A stretch of DNA of 64,000 nt from positions 1 to 64,000 of the forward strand of contig NZ_BOQP01000001.1 in NCBI RefSeq assembly GCF_018332715.1. Reading direction: 5' to 3'. Shown here piece by piece: positions 57,974 to 64,000 of the stretch. The notes under the pieces were generated by a model that did no database searches, was not told the DNA's origin, and worked only from the letters and a program-made list of their open reading frames with translations. The position numbers and the translations under genes were made by a program. Origin of the DNA: Winogradskya consettensis (GTDB lineage Bacteria > Actinomycetota > Actinomycetes > Mycobacteriales > Micromonosporaceae). The first letter of the stretch is position 1. Each line of letters opens with the position of its first letter.

Positions 57974-58105
57974 TTACTTGCCGCCGAACATGCGTTTTAT
58001 GGCCCAGAAGAGGATGAGCGCGCCGAGCGCCACGCCGAGCAGCTTGACGGCGTGAACCTGGGACCAGTCGACTCCGGACGTGGCAAGGACCGCGGTGTTC
58101 GGCAC
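57974..58105 (-). CDS. 43-residue small membrane protein
   Basis: The gene encodes MPNTAVLATSGVDWSQVHAV, then KLLGVALGALILFWAIKRMF and a final GGK: a polar N-terminus, one transmembrane helix and a basic end. On the minus strand TAGGCT (58113-58118) ends seven bases before the GTG at 58105 and no other start fits. The neighbouring F420 enzyme gene follows 18 bases downstream on the same strand. Function unknown. It is too short for ordinary gene calling, but its start signals and codon use support it. Confidence 0.7.
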   Translation of the reverse strand: MPNTAVLATSGVDWSQVHAVKLLGVALGALILFWAIKRMFGGK

Positions 58106-58112
58106 GCCTCGA

Positions 58113-58118
58113 AGCCTA
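58113..58118 (-). promoter_or_regulatory. Leaderless promoter -10 of the 43-residue gene
   Basis: On the minus strand TAGGCT ends seven bases before the GTG at 58105. Confidence 0.55.
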
Positions 58119-58136
58119 TCCGCCGTGGCCGACTTC

Positions 58137-58175
58137 ACGGACTTTAAACATGATTAATAGAAAGGTTTGTTGACT
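58137..58175 (+). promoter_or_regulatory. AT-rich region before the family 3 glycosidase
   Basis: A strikingly AT-rich segment (TTTAAACATGATTAATAG and onward) includes TTGACT (58169-58174), a possible -35 box. It may be a promoter or a binding site for a ROK or GntR-type regulator of glucosamine metabolism. A matching -10 was not clear, so this is a weak suggestion. Confidence 0.4.
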
Positions 58176-58268
58176 GAACGGCTGACGCTGGGCGACCATG
58201 GTGCGGTTGTACAGAGGGGGACGCGCTCACCGAGCGCGTATCGATCGTCACCGGAGGTACGCGAAGTC

Positions 58269-59846
58269 ATGCCGAAATCTGGCGACCTGCCCGAGCTCGC
58301 CGCCGCCGTGCTGCAGCCCGGGTTCGTGGGCACGACCGCACCCGACTGGGTCCGGCGCTGGCTCGCCGAGGGGCTGGGCGGCGTGGCGCTGTTCGCCCGC
58401 AACGTCGAGACGCCCGCCCAGGTCGCGGCGCTCACCGCGCAGCTGCGCGCGGAGCGCCCGGAGGTCATCGTGGCCATCGACGAGGAAGCCGGGGACGTCA
58501 CCCGCTTCGAGTCGCGCCACGGCAGCTCGCGCCCCGGAAACCTGGGCCTGGGCGCGATCGACGACATCGAGCTGACCGGTGCGGTCGCCCGGGACCTCGG
58601 CGCCGACCTGGCACAGGCCGGGATCACGCTCGACTACGCCCCGGACACCGACGTCAACAACAACCCCGACAATCCGATCATCGGGGTACGCGCATTCGGC
58701 GCCGAAGCCCACCTCGTGGCCCGGCACGGCGCGGCCTGGATCCGGGGCCTGCAGGAATCCGGCGTCGCCGCCTGCGCCAAGCACTTCCCAGGCCACGGCG
58801 ACACCGCCGTCGACTCGCACCACGACGTCCCCGTGATCGGCCACGACCGGGCCCGGCTCGACGACATCGAACTGGTCCCGTTCAAGGCCGCGATCGCCGC
58901 CGGGGTCCGCTCGATCATGACGGGGCACCTGGTCGTGCCCGCGTACGACGCGGAGCTGCCCGCCACGCTGAGCCGGCGCATCCTGACCGGTCTGCTCCGC
59001 GAGGAACTGGGCTTCGAGGGCCTGATCATCACGGACGGCATCGAGATGCAGGGCGTACGCCGCAAGTACGGTCTCGAGGGCGCGACGGTCCGGGCGCTGG
59101 CCGCGGGTGCCGACGCCATCTGCGTCGGTGGTGACCACGCCGACGAGCACAGTGCCGTCCGCCTGCGGGACGCCATCGTTGACGCCGTGCGTTCCGGTCA
59201 GCTCACCGAGGAGCGCCTGCGGGACGCCGCCGGCCGGGTCCGCGCGCTGGCGTCCTGGACGCTGACGACGCAGACGGCGACGGGGGCCCGCGCGGTCGCC
59301 GACGCGGTCGGTGCCGCCGAGCCGGAGATCGCTGTCATCGGGGGTTCCGCGGTCGGCCAGGCCGCTGCCCGCCGCGCGCTGAAGGTCACCACGACCGCGG
59401 CCGCCCCCGGGCTGCCGCTGACCGTGCCGCCGCACGTGGTGGAGCTCGCCCCGCCGCGCAACATCGCCATCGGTGCCGAGACGCCGTGGGGTGTGGGCAC
59501 GCCGCTGAGCGAGTTGCTGCCCGGCACCACCTCGGTCCGGCTCGACGCGGGCGACCTGGCCGGCGCCACCGACCCGGCGGCGGCCATCCTGGCCGGGGCA
59601 GGCGCGCGCCCGCTGGTGCTGGTGGTCCGCGACGCGCACCGCCACCCGTGGGTCGCCGACGCGCTGGCCGCCACGCTGGCTGTCCGGCCCGACGCGATCG
59701 TCGTCGAGATGGGCGTACCCGTGTCGGTCAGCGGTGGCCTGCACCTGGCCACCCACGGCGCCACCCGGGCCTGCGGTCAGGCCGCGGCCGAACTGCTCGC
59801 CGGCACCTCGGTGCCCGACCGGTCCAAGCAGGCGCTGGCAGCCTAA
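58269..59846 (+). CDS. Glycoside hydrolase family 3 beta-N-acetylhexosaminidase (NagZ-like)
   Basis: The 525-residue enzyme has the GH3 N-terminal barrel, including the NagZ-type hallmark KHFPGHGDTAVDSHHD near residue 177, with the catalytic His/Asp pair, and the nucleophile aspartate in GLIITDGIEMQGV near residue 252. A C-terminal alpha/beta domain of about 170 residues follows. It probably cleaves N-acetylglucosaminyl residues from cell-wall fragments or chitin oligomers. There is no signal peptide. ATG 58269 has GGAGG 11 bases upstream; the longer frame from 58167 adds low-quality residues. Confidence 0.9.
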   Translation: MPKSGDLPELAAAVLQPGFVGTTAPDWVRRWLAEGLGGVALFARNVETPAQVAALTAQLRAERPEVIVAIDEEAGDVTRFESRHGSSRPGNLGLGAIDDIELTGAVARDLGADLAQAGITLDYAPDTDVNNNPDNPIIGVRAFGAEAHLVARHGAAWIRGLQESGVAACAKHFPGHGDTAVDSHHDVPVIGHDRARLDDIELVPFKAAIAAGVRSIMTGHLVVPAYDAELPATLSRRILTGLLREELGFEGLIITDGIEMQGVRRKYGLEGATVRALAAGADAICVGGDHADEHSAVRLRDAIVDAVRSGQLTEERLRDAAGRVRALASWTLTTQTATGARAVADAVGAAEPEIAVIGGSAVGQAAARRALKVTTTAAAPGLPLTVPPHVVELAPPRNIAIGAETPWGVGTPLSELLPGTTSVRLDAGDLAGATDPAAAILAGAGARPLVLVVRDAHRHPWVADALAATLAVRPDAIVVEMGVPVSVSGGLHLATHGATRACGQAAAELLAGTSVPDRSKQALAA

Positions 59847-60124
59847 TCGGCCAGGATGGCGTCGTACTCGTGGTGCTCCGACACGTAGTGCGCGAAGAAC
59901 GGGCAGGCGGGGACGACCTTCTCGCCGCGCTCCTTGAGGGTGTCCAGGGTCTGCTCGGCAAGGACATTGCCCAGGCCCTGGCCCCGGAACTCCGGGTCGA
60001 CCTCGCTGTGCACGACGACGACGATCCCGTCGCGGACCCGGTAGTCGGCGAACCCGCTGACCTCGCCGTCCACGAGGAGCTCGAACCTGTTGCGCTGCGG
60101 GTTGTCCTGCACAGTGACGTCCAT
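59843..60124 (-). CDS. Small GNAT-type N-acetyltransferase (YjdJ-like)
   Basis: The 93-residue protein is a minimal GNAT of the Acetyltransf_CG (YjdJ) type: FELLVDGEVSGFADYRVRD, then HSEVDPEFRGQGLGNVLAEQ near residue 40 with the acetyl-CoA loop RGQGLG, and CPFFAHYVSEHHEY near residue 73. Start ATG 60124 follows a TAATCT box by seven bases, so it is leaderless. The last four bases overlap the convergent glycosidase gene. It is divergent from the lipoprotein gene, and the two promoters sit back to back. Confidence 0.85.
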   Translation of the reverse strand: MDVTVQDNPQRNRFELLVDGEVSGFADYRVRDGIVVVVHSEVDPEFRGQGLGNVLAEQTLDTLKERGEKVVPACPFFAHYVSEHHEYDAILAD

Positions 60125-60131
60125 GAGTCCC

Positions 60132-60160
60132 AGATTAGGCTCGCGTGGGCCAGGTAGCCT
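60132..60160. promoter_or_regulatory. Back-to-back leaderless promoters
   Basis: On the minus strand TAATCT (60132-60137) ends seven bases before the ATG at 60124. On the plus strand TAGCCT (60155-60160) ends seven bases before the GTG at 60168. No ribosome binding sites or -35 boxes were found. Confidence 0.55.
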
Positions 60161-60167
60161 TGGTCTG

Positions 60168-60494
60168 GTGATGAACACCGCAGCACGCCGTTCCGCCGCC
60201 CTGTTCACCGCCGCCATCCTCGGTCTGGGCTTGCTCACCGGGTGCAGCAGCGACAACGTCTCGTGCGGTCTGGACCAGTGCACCGTGACCATCGACCGCA
60301 CCGTCAACGCCAGTGCCAACGTGCTGGGCGTCGAGGCGAAATTCCTCAGCGCCGACCAGAACACGGTCACCATGGAGATCGCCGGCGAGCAGATCCAGCT
60401 CACCAAGGGCCAGCAGGCAGTCGAGGTCGCGGGTCTTCAGGTGACTCTGGACAGCATCACCGACAGCAACATCGGCATTCAAGTCTCGCGTTAG
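60168..60494 (+). CDS. Small lipoprotein
   Basis: The 108-residue protein has a signal peptide with the lipobox LLTGC near residue 26, so it is likely lipidated. The mature part contains a Cys pair (SCGLDQCTVTI) and a beta-rich ending GLQVTLDSITDSNIGIQVSR. The GTG start is set by the TAGCCT box seven bases upstream. Function unknown. Confidence 0.75.
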   Translation: MMNTAARRSAALFTAAILGLGLLTGCSSDNVSCGLDQCTVTIDRTVNASANVLGVEAKFLSADQNTVTMEIAGEQIQLTKGQQAVEVAGLQVTLDSITDSNIGIQVSR

Positions 60495-60556
60495 CACAGA
60501 CCGCTTGCGTGTGACGGAGGTTTGGAAAAGTTTACCGGCGGTCACATAACCGGGCC

Positions 60557-61378
60557 ATGACTGCCTCCTCACAAGCTCGCAACACCGCGTCGCGCGCGGC
60601 TGACAGTAAACCGCTCGAATACCTCGCCCGCGGTGGCTTCATCGCGTACGGCGTCATCCACCTGCTGATCGCCTGGCTCGCGCTGCAGATCGCCTTTGGC
60701 ACCTCGTCCGGTGAGGGTGACCAGTCGGGTGCCCTGACGGAGCTCGCCGCCAAGCCGCTGGGCAAGACCATGGTGGTCATCGCCATCATCGGCATGATCG
60801 GGCTGGCTATCTGGCAGGCGTTCGAGGCGGCCATCGGTGAGAGCGGTGAGCAGGACCGGGCGGCGCTCGCGGAGCGCTTCATCTCGGGCTGCCGCACGAT
60901 CATGTACCTCTACTTCGCGTTCATCGGCATCAAGGTGCTCTCGGGCTCGAACGCCTCCAGCGGTGACAGCTCGCAGAAGAGCGCGTCGACCCTCATGGAC
61001 AACAGCGCCGGCCGCTTCTTCATCGGTCTCGTCGGCGTGGTCGTGGTCGGTGTGGGCGTCGGCCTGGCGATCTACGGGATCAAGAAGAAGTTCGAGAAGC
61101 ACCTGAACATGCAGCAGATGGACGCGAAGGTCCGCAAGACCGTCGAGCGGCTCGGCATGGCGGGCTACACCGCCAAGGGCATCGCCTACACGATCTCCGG
61201 TGTCCTGGTCGTCATCGCCGCGGTCAAGTACGACCCGGAGAAGGCCCGAGGCCTTGACGCCGCGCTCAAGACCCTGGCCACCGCGCCGTACGGTCCGTGG
61301 CTCCTCGGCCTGATCGCCCTGGGCATCGCGGCCTTCGGCATCTACTGCTTCTTCCAGTCCCGCTACCGCAAGGTGTGA
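60557..61378 (+). CDS. DUF1206 membrane protein
   Basis: The 273-residue integral membrane protein contains three copies of a paired-helix unit, each with a RxGxxAxGxxYxxxG-like start: LEYLARGGFIAYGVIHLLIA near residue 20, then EAAIGES to FAFIGIKVLSG, and KTVERLGMAGYTAKGIAYTI near residue 195. This three-fold repeat defines DUF1206. There are six or seven helices in all. CATAAC ends six bases before the ATG and may be a weak leaderless -10. Function unknown. Confidence 0.87.
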   Translation: MTASSQARNTASRAADSKPLEYLARGGFIAYGVIHLLIAWLALQIAFGTSSGEGDQSGALTELAAKPLGKTMVVIAIIGMIGLAIWQAFEAAIGESGEQDRAALAERFISGCRTIMYLYFAFIGIKVLSGSNASSGDSSQKSASTLMDNSAGRFFIGLVGVVVVGVGVGLAIYGIKKKFEKHLNMQQMDAKVRKTVERLGMAGYTAKGIAYTISGVLVVIAAVKYDPEKARGLDAALKTLATAPYGPWLLGLIALGIAAFGIYCFFQSRYRKV

Positions 61379-61476
61379 TCTATCCCAAGGTCTGACCTTC
61401 CGCGCGCATGTTCCAGACACAGGCGAGCGGGGCACTCTTGATCGCTGGCAACCAACCCTGTTGAGGAGAGGGAACC

Positions 61477-62769
61477 GTGACCAGCGTTCTGACCGCCCTG
61501 CTCGCCGTTGTCGTGGCCGCGGGCGCCGCGATCGTGGCAGTCGAAGCAATCCATCTGGTGGTGAAGACCCTCGGCCGGCGTTCCCAGCTGCTGGCCGATC
61601 TCGCCACCACCGCGCATCTCCCGTTCCTCATAGCCGCCACGGTCTTCGCCGTGCAGGTGGCTATCCGGGGATTCGCGGGTGATTTCCCGGGACGCCAGGG
61701 GGTGGTGCACACCCTGGTGATCCTCGTGATCGCCTCCAGCGCCTGGCTCGTCGGCGCGCTCCTGCTCGTCATGGAGGACATAGCGCTCGCCAAATGGCGC
61801 ATCGATGTCCCCGACAACATGAAGGCCCGCAGGCTCAAGACCCAGGTGCAGATGCTGCGCCGGGTAACCGTCGCCGCGATAGTCGTCATCACCATCGGCG
61901 TCATGCTGATGACCTTCCCCGCCGTGCGGACCGTAGGCGCCAGCCTGCTGGCCTCCGCGGGGCTCGTCTCCGTGATCGCCGCGCTGGCCGCCCAGAGCAC
62001 CCTTGGCAACCTCTTCGCCGGTCTCCAGCTCGCGTTCAGTGACGCCGTACGCATCGACGACGTGGTGGTCGTCGAGGGCGAATGGGGGCGCATCGAGGAG
62101 CTGACCCTCACGTACGTCGCGATCCAGATCTGGGACGACCGGCGGCTGATCCTGCCCACGTCGTACTTCACCCAGAAACCGTTCCAGAACTGGACCCGCA
62201 AGGGCTCCGCGGTGCTCGGGACCGCCGAGATCGACGTCGACTGGTCGGTGCAGGTGGAGCCGATGCGCGCCGAGCTGAGGGCCGTCTGCGAGGGCACCGG
62301 GCTGTGGGACGGGCGGGTCTGTGTACTCCAGGTGACCGACGCGGTCGGCGGCATGATCCGGCTGCGGGCCCTGGTGAGCGCGAACGACGCCCCCTCCCTG
62401 TGGGACCTGCGCTGCCTGGTGCGGGAACGGCTTGTCACCTGGGTCTTCGAGAACCGCCAGGACACGCTGCCGCGGATGCGTGCCGACGTCACGAACATCG
62501 AGCGTTCCGGTCTCGCCGCCGCGGAGGCATCGAACAACGTCAAGCCCGCCGAATCGCATGATTTCGCCCATAACGGTCAGTACCACGCACCCGTTGAGCC
62601 CTCGGACGACGCACGGGTCTTCAGCGGGCCGGGTGACGGCGACAATCGGGCGTCGGTGTTCGCCGGACCGGACGAATCAGGTCCGGTGACGGACGAATCG
62701 GGTGCGGACGGACACGGTGGTCGATCGGCTGCCGAGCCGCTGCCCGCAACCGCGGGAAATCGCTCGTAA
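61477..62769 (+). CDS. Mechanosensitive ion channel family protein (MscS-like)
   Basis: The 430-residue protein has four or five N-terminal helices (residues 1-30, 45-70, 75-105, 125-145), then the pore helix and MscS beta-domain: GLVSVIAALAAQSTLGNLFA near residue 168, DAVRIDDVVVVEGEWGRIEE near residue 189 and LPTSYFTQKPFQNWTRK near residue 225. A helical C-terminus and a long disordered tail end the protein. It probably opens under membrane tension to release solutes. GAGGAGAGGGA precedes the GTG. It starts about 100 bases after the DUF1206 gene and may share its transcript. Confidence 0.9.
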   Translation: MTSVLTALLAVVVAAGAAIVAVEAIHLVVKTLGRRSQLLADLATTAHLPFLIAATVFAVQVAIRGFAGDFPGRQGVVHTLVILVIASSAWLVGALLLVMEDIALAKWRIDVPDNMKARRLKTQVQMLRRVTVAAIVVITIGVMLMTFPAVRTVGASLLASAGLVSVIAALAAQSTLGNLFAGLQLAFSDAVRIDDVVVVEGEWGRIEELTLTYVAIQIWDDRRLILPTSYFTQKPFQNWTRKGSAVLGTAEIDVDWSVQVEPMRAELRAVCEGTGLWDGRVCVLQVTDAVGGMIRLRALVSANDAPSLWDLRCLVRERLVTWVFENRQDTLPRMRADVTNIERSGLAAAEASNNVKPAESHDFAHNGQYHAPVEPSDDARVFSGPGDGDNRASVFAGPDESGPVTDESGADGHGGRSAAEPLPATAGNRS

Positions 62770-62839
62770 GGCGTCCCGCCAGCGAGGATTGACCCGGCGC
62801 AGCGCAGGGCATACAGCCTGCAAGGGAAAGGAGGACACC

Positions 62840-63277
62840 ATGGCCGATGTCCTGAACGGTAGCCCGGTTCGCCCGGGTTCCGACCAGTCCACCTCGGAAT
62901 TGGTCCAGAAAGCGAGCGAGCAGCTCACCCGGCTCGTACGGGATGAGATCGCCCTCGCCAAGGCGGAGCTCACGGAAAAAGGCAAGCACGCCGGCATCGG
63001 TGTGGGTCTGTTCGGCGGCGGCGGAGTGCTCGCCATGTACGGCGTCGGCGCCCTGATCGCCACGCTGATCATCGTGCTGAACATCTTCCTGCCGCTGTGG
63101 CTTTCCGCGCTGATCATGACCGTGGTGCTGTTCGCCACGGCGGGTGTGCTCGCGCTGCTGGGTAAGAAGCAGGTCACCAAGGCGGTCCCGCCGGAGCCTG
63201 AGTCCGCCATCGCCAGCGCGAAGGCGGATGTCGACGAGGTTAAGCACGCGATCAAGAGCGGCAGGAGCCGGGCATGA
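62840..63277 (+). CDS. Phage-holin-like (DUF1469) membrane protein
   Basis: The 145-residue protein has an N-terminal helix (TSELVQKASEQLTRLVRDEI, then ALAKAELTEKGKHAGIG), two transmembrane helices at about residues 55-85 and 90-110, and a charged C-terminal helix. This is the phage holin 3-6/DUF1469 pattern, which in actinobacteria is encoded with DUF3618 and DUF4235 proteins, as here, and is a host envelope gene. GGAGG lies seven bases before the ATG, and its stop overlaps the next start. The three-gene operon appears to be constitutive cell-surface machinery. Confidence 0.88.
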   Translation: MADVLNGSPVRPGSDQSTSELVQKASEQLTRLVRDEIALAKAELTEKGKHAGIGVGLFGGGGVLAMYGVGALIATLIIVLNIFLPLWLSALIMTVVLFATAGVLALLGKKQVTKAVPPEPESAIASAKADVDEVKHAIKSGRSRA

Positions 63278-63732
63278 GCGACAAGAACGGAACGGTGGGC
63301 GGCAAGCCCGACGTCGAGGCGCTGCGCGAGGACATCAAGCAGACCCGCGCCGAGCTGGGTGAGACGGTTCAGGCCCTCGCGGCCAAGGCCGATGTCAAGG
63401 CCCGCGCCAAGGAGCAGGTCGAGGTGACCAAGGCCAACGTCAAGGCCCAGGTCCACGACGCAACCGAGAAGGTACGCGCAGCCGCCGGCAGCGCCGCGAC
63501 CGTCGCCTCCGAGAAGGTGGCTGTGGCCTCCGAGAAGGTGCGCGCCGCCACCTCCCAGGCCGGTGACAAGGTCGCCCTGGCCCAGGACAAGGTGCGCGAG
63601 TCCGGAGCGCTGGACAAGGCCGGGGAAGCACGCGAGCAGGTCCGCCGTAACCCGATCCCGTTCGCCGCCGTGGTGGCAGCGGGGGCGGCGCTGGTCGGCA
63701 TCATCCTGATCGTCCGCGGGAGGCGTAAGTGA
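63274..63732 (+). CDS. DUF3618 protein
   Basis: The 152-residue protein starts with the DUF3618 hallmark ALREDIKQTRAELGETVQAL near residues 16-35, followed by a long helix with repeated ATEKVRAAAGSA and VASEKV units, and ends with one C-terminal transmembrane helix (PFAAVVAAGAALVGIILIV). The helix region suggests a coiled-coil rod anchored at its tail. It overlaps both neighbours by ATGA/GTGA. Function unknown, though the set recurs widely in actinobacteria. Confidence 0.87.
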   Translation: MSDKNGTVGGKPDVEALREDIKQTRAELGETVQALAAKADVKARAKEQVEVTKANVKAQVHDATEKVRAAAGSAATVASEKVAVASEKVRAATSQAGDKVALAQDKVRESGALDKAGEAREQVRRNPIPFAAVVAAGAALVGIILIVRGRRK

Positions 63733-64000
63733 GCGGCAAGCTCCAGAAGGTCGCGTACAAGCCGGTAGGTCTGCTGCTGGGCGTCGCGGCCGGCGCCATC
63801 GCCGGTGCGGTGTTCAAAGAGGTCTGGAAGCTCGCGGTCGGCGAGGACGACGCTCCCACGCCGGACGACGAAGAGCGTGGCTGGGGCGAGGTTCTCGCGG
63901 CGGCCGCCATCTCCGGCGCCATCTTCTCCGTCGTGCGGGCCGCGGTCCAGCGCGGCGGGGCGGTCGGTGTCCGCAAGGTGACAGGCTCCTGGCCCGATTA
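63729..64000 (+). CDS. DUF4235 membrane protein (partial at right edge)
   Basis: The frame starts with a GTG overlapping the DUF3618 stop and reads VSGKLQKVAYKPVGLLLGVA, with two hydrophobic segments around residues 12-30 and 55-75. The end GVRKVTGSWPD followed by TA at 63999-64000 strongly suggests that a stop codon lies at the edge, since DUF4235 proteins usually end in WP-type motifs. So nearly the whole gene (about 90 residues) is visible, with the final base of the stop outside the window. Third member of the holin/DUF3618/DUF4235 operon. Confidence 0.82.
   Translation, partial: MSGKLQKVAYKPVGLLLGVAAGAIAGAVFKEVWKLAVGEDDAPTPDDEERGWGEVLAAAAISGAIFSVVRAAVQRGGAVGVRKVTGSWPD

Noticed and set aside
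60516..60556. Possible sigma-B-type promoter before the DUF1206 gene
   Set aside because: GTTT-like and GG-rich words are present, but the spacing and -10 do not fit a recognised alternative sigma consensus.
1..64000. tRNA, rRNA or insertion sequence
   Set aside because: No tRNA T-loop-like GGTTCGAATCC pattern, rRNA sequence, transposase or flanking inverted repeats were seen by eye; a covariance-model scan was not possible here.

Overview
The window is very GC-rich (about 70% or more), with GTG starts common and dense gene packing with ATGA/GTGA stop-start overlaps. This is typical of an actinomycete. The gene mix fits a Micromonosporaceae-type soil actinobacterium such as Actinoplanes: an F420-dependent oxidoreductase, DUF3618/DUF4235/holin-like envelope proteins, an XRE-DUF5753 regulator, SpoIIE-type phosphatase with ATPase domain, DUF1996 secreted protein and HrpB helicase. 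The genus is an inference. No rRNA, tRNA, transposase, phage or CRISPR array was recognised.

Layout. 0.4-4.4 kb: a TetR regulator divergent from an alpha/beta hydrolase, then the helicase HrpB. 4.4-7.4 kb: a urate operon (fused OHCU decarboxylase/HIU hydrolase, urate oxidase, 8-oxoguanine-deaminase-type amidohydrolase). 7.6-9.1 kb: a secreted CBM6-DUF1996 protein. 9.2-14.3 kb: malate synthase, a DUF6986 aldolase-like protein, allantoinase and allantoicase. The 4.4-14.3 kb block can carry 8-oxoguanine or urate through allantoin and allantoate to ureidoglycolate, and glyoxylate on to malate. The ureidoglycolate-splitting enzyme is the one step with no recognised gene. 14.3-15.7 kb: three different tandem-repeat arrays flank and enter a GNAT gene. 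15.7-21.1 kb: isoaspartate methyltransferase, APH-family kinase, transglutaminase, a DUF4241 protein, an anchored exported protein and a 39-residue membrane protein. 21.1-31.6 kb: a phospholipase-D-like enzyme, a two-component system, GNATs, a nucleotidyltransferase, a ROK-HAD-MFS set with a clear operator, and MarR-pirin.

31.6-49 kb: SUFU-domain protein, a free Clp-N protein with its HTH regulator under a double operator, DUF3072, glyoxalase-like protein, a cation/proton antiporter, HAD phosphatase, PAS-GAF-SpoIIE-ATPase signalling protein, a membrane/coiled-coil protein, small hypothetical genes, SRPBCC, BrkB-like protein, a CrtI-like flavoenzyme, paired small membrane proteins, an XRE regulator with its small partner, and an SRPBCC-SDR pair. 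49-58 kb: glycosyltransferase, an ABC exporter with its own two-component system, a decayed patch (frameshifted gene and an alcohol dehydrogenase tail), RecQ-like helicase, F420 oxidoreductase and a 43-residue membrane protein. 58-64 kb: family 3 glycosidase, GNAT, lipoprotein, DUF1206, MscS channel and a holin/DUF3618/DUF4235 operon that runs to the right edge.

A recurring regulatory theme is leaderless transcription. At least 18 genes have a TAnnnT-like -10 box ending 6-7 bases before the start codon and no Shine-Dalgarno sequence. One divergent pair has only 17 bp between its start codons.
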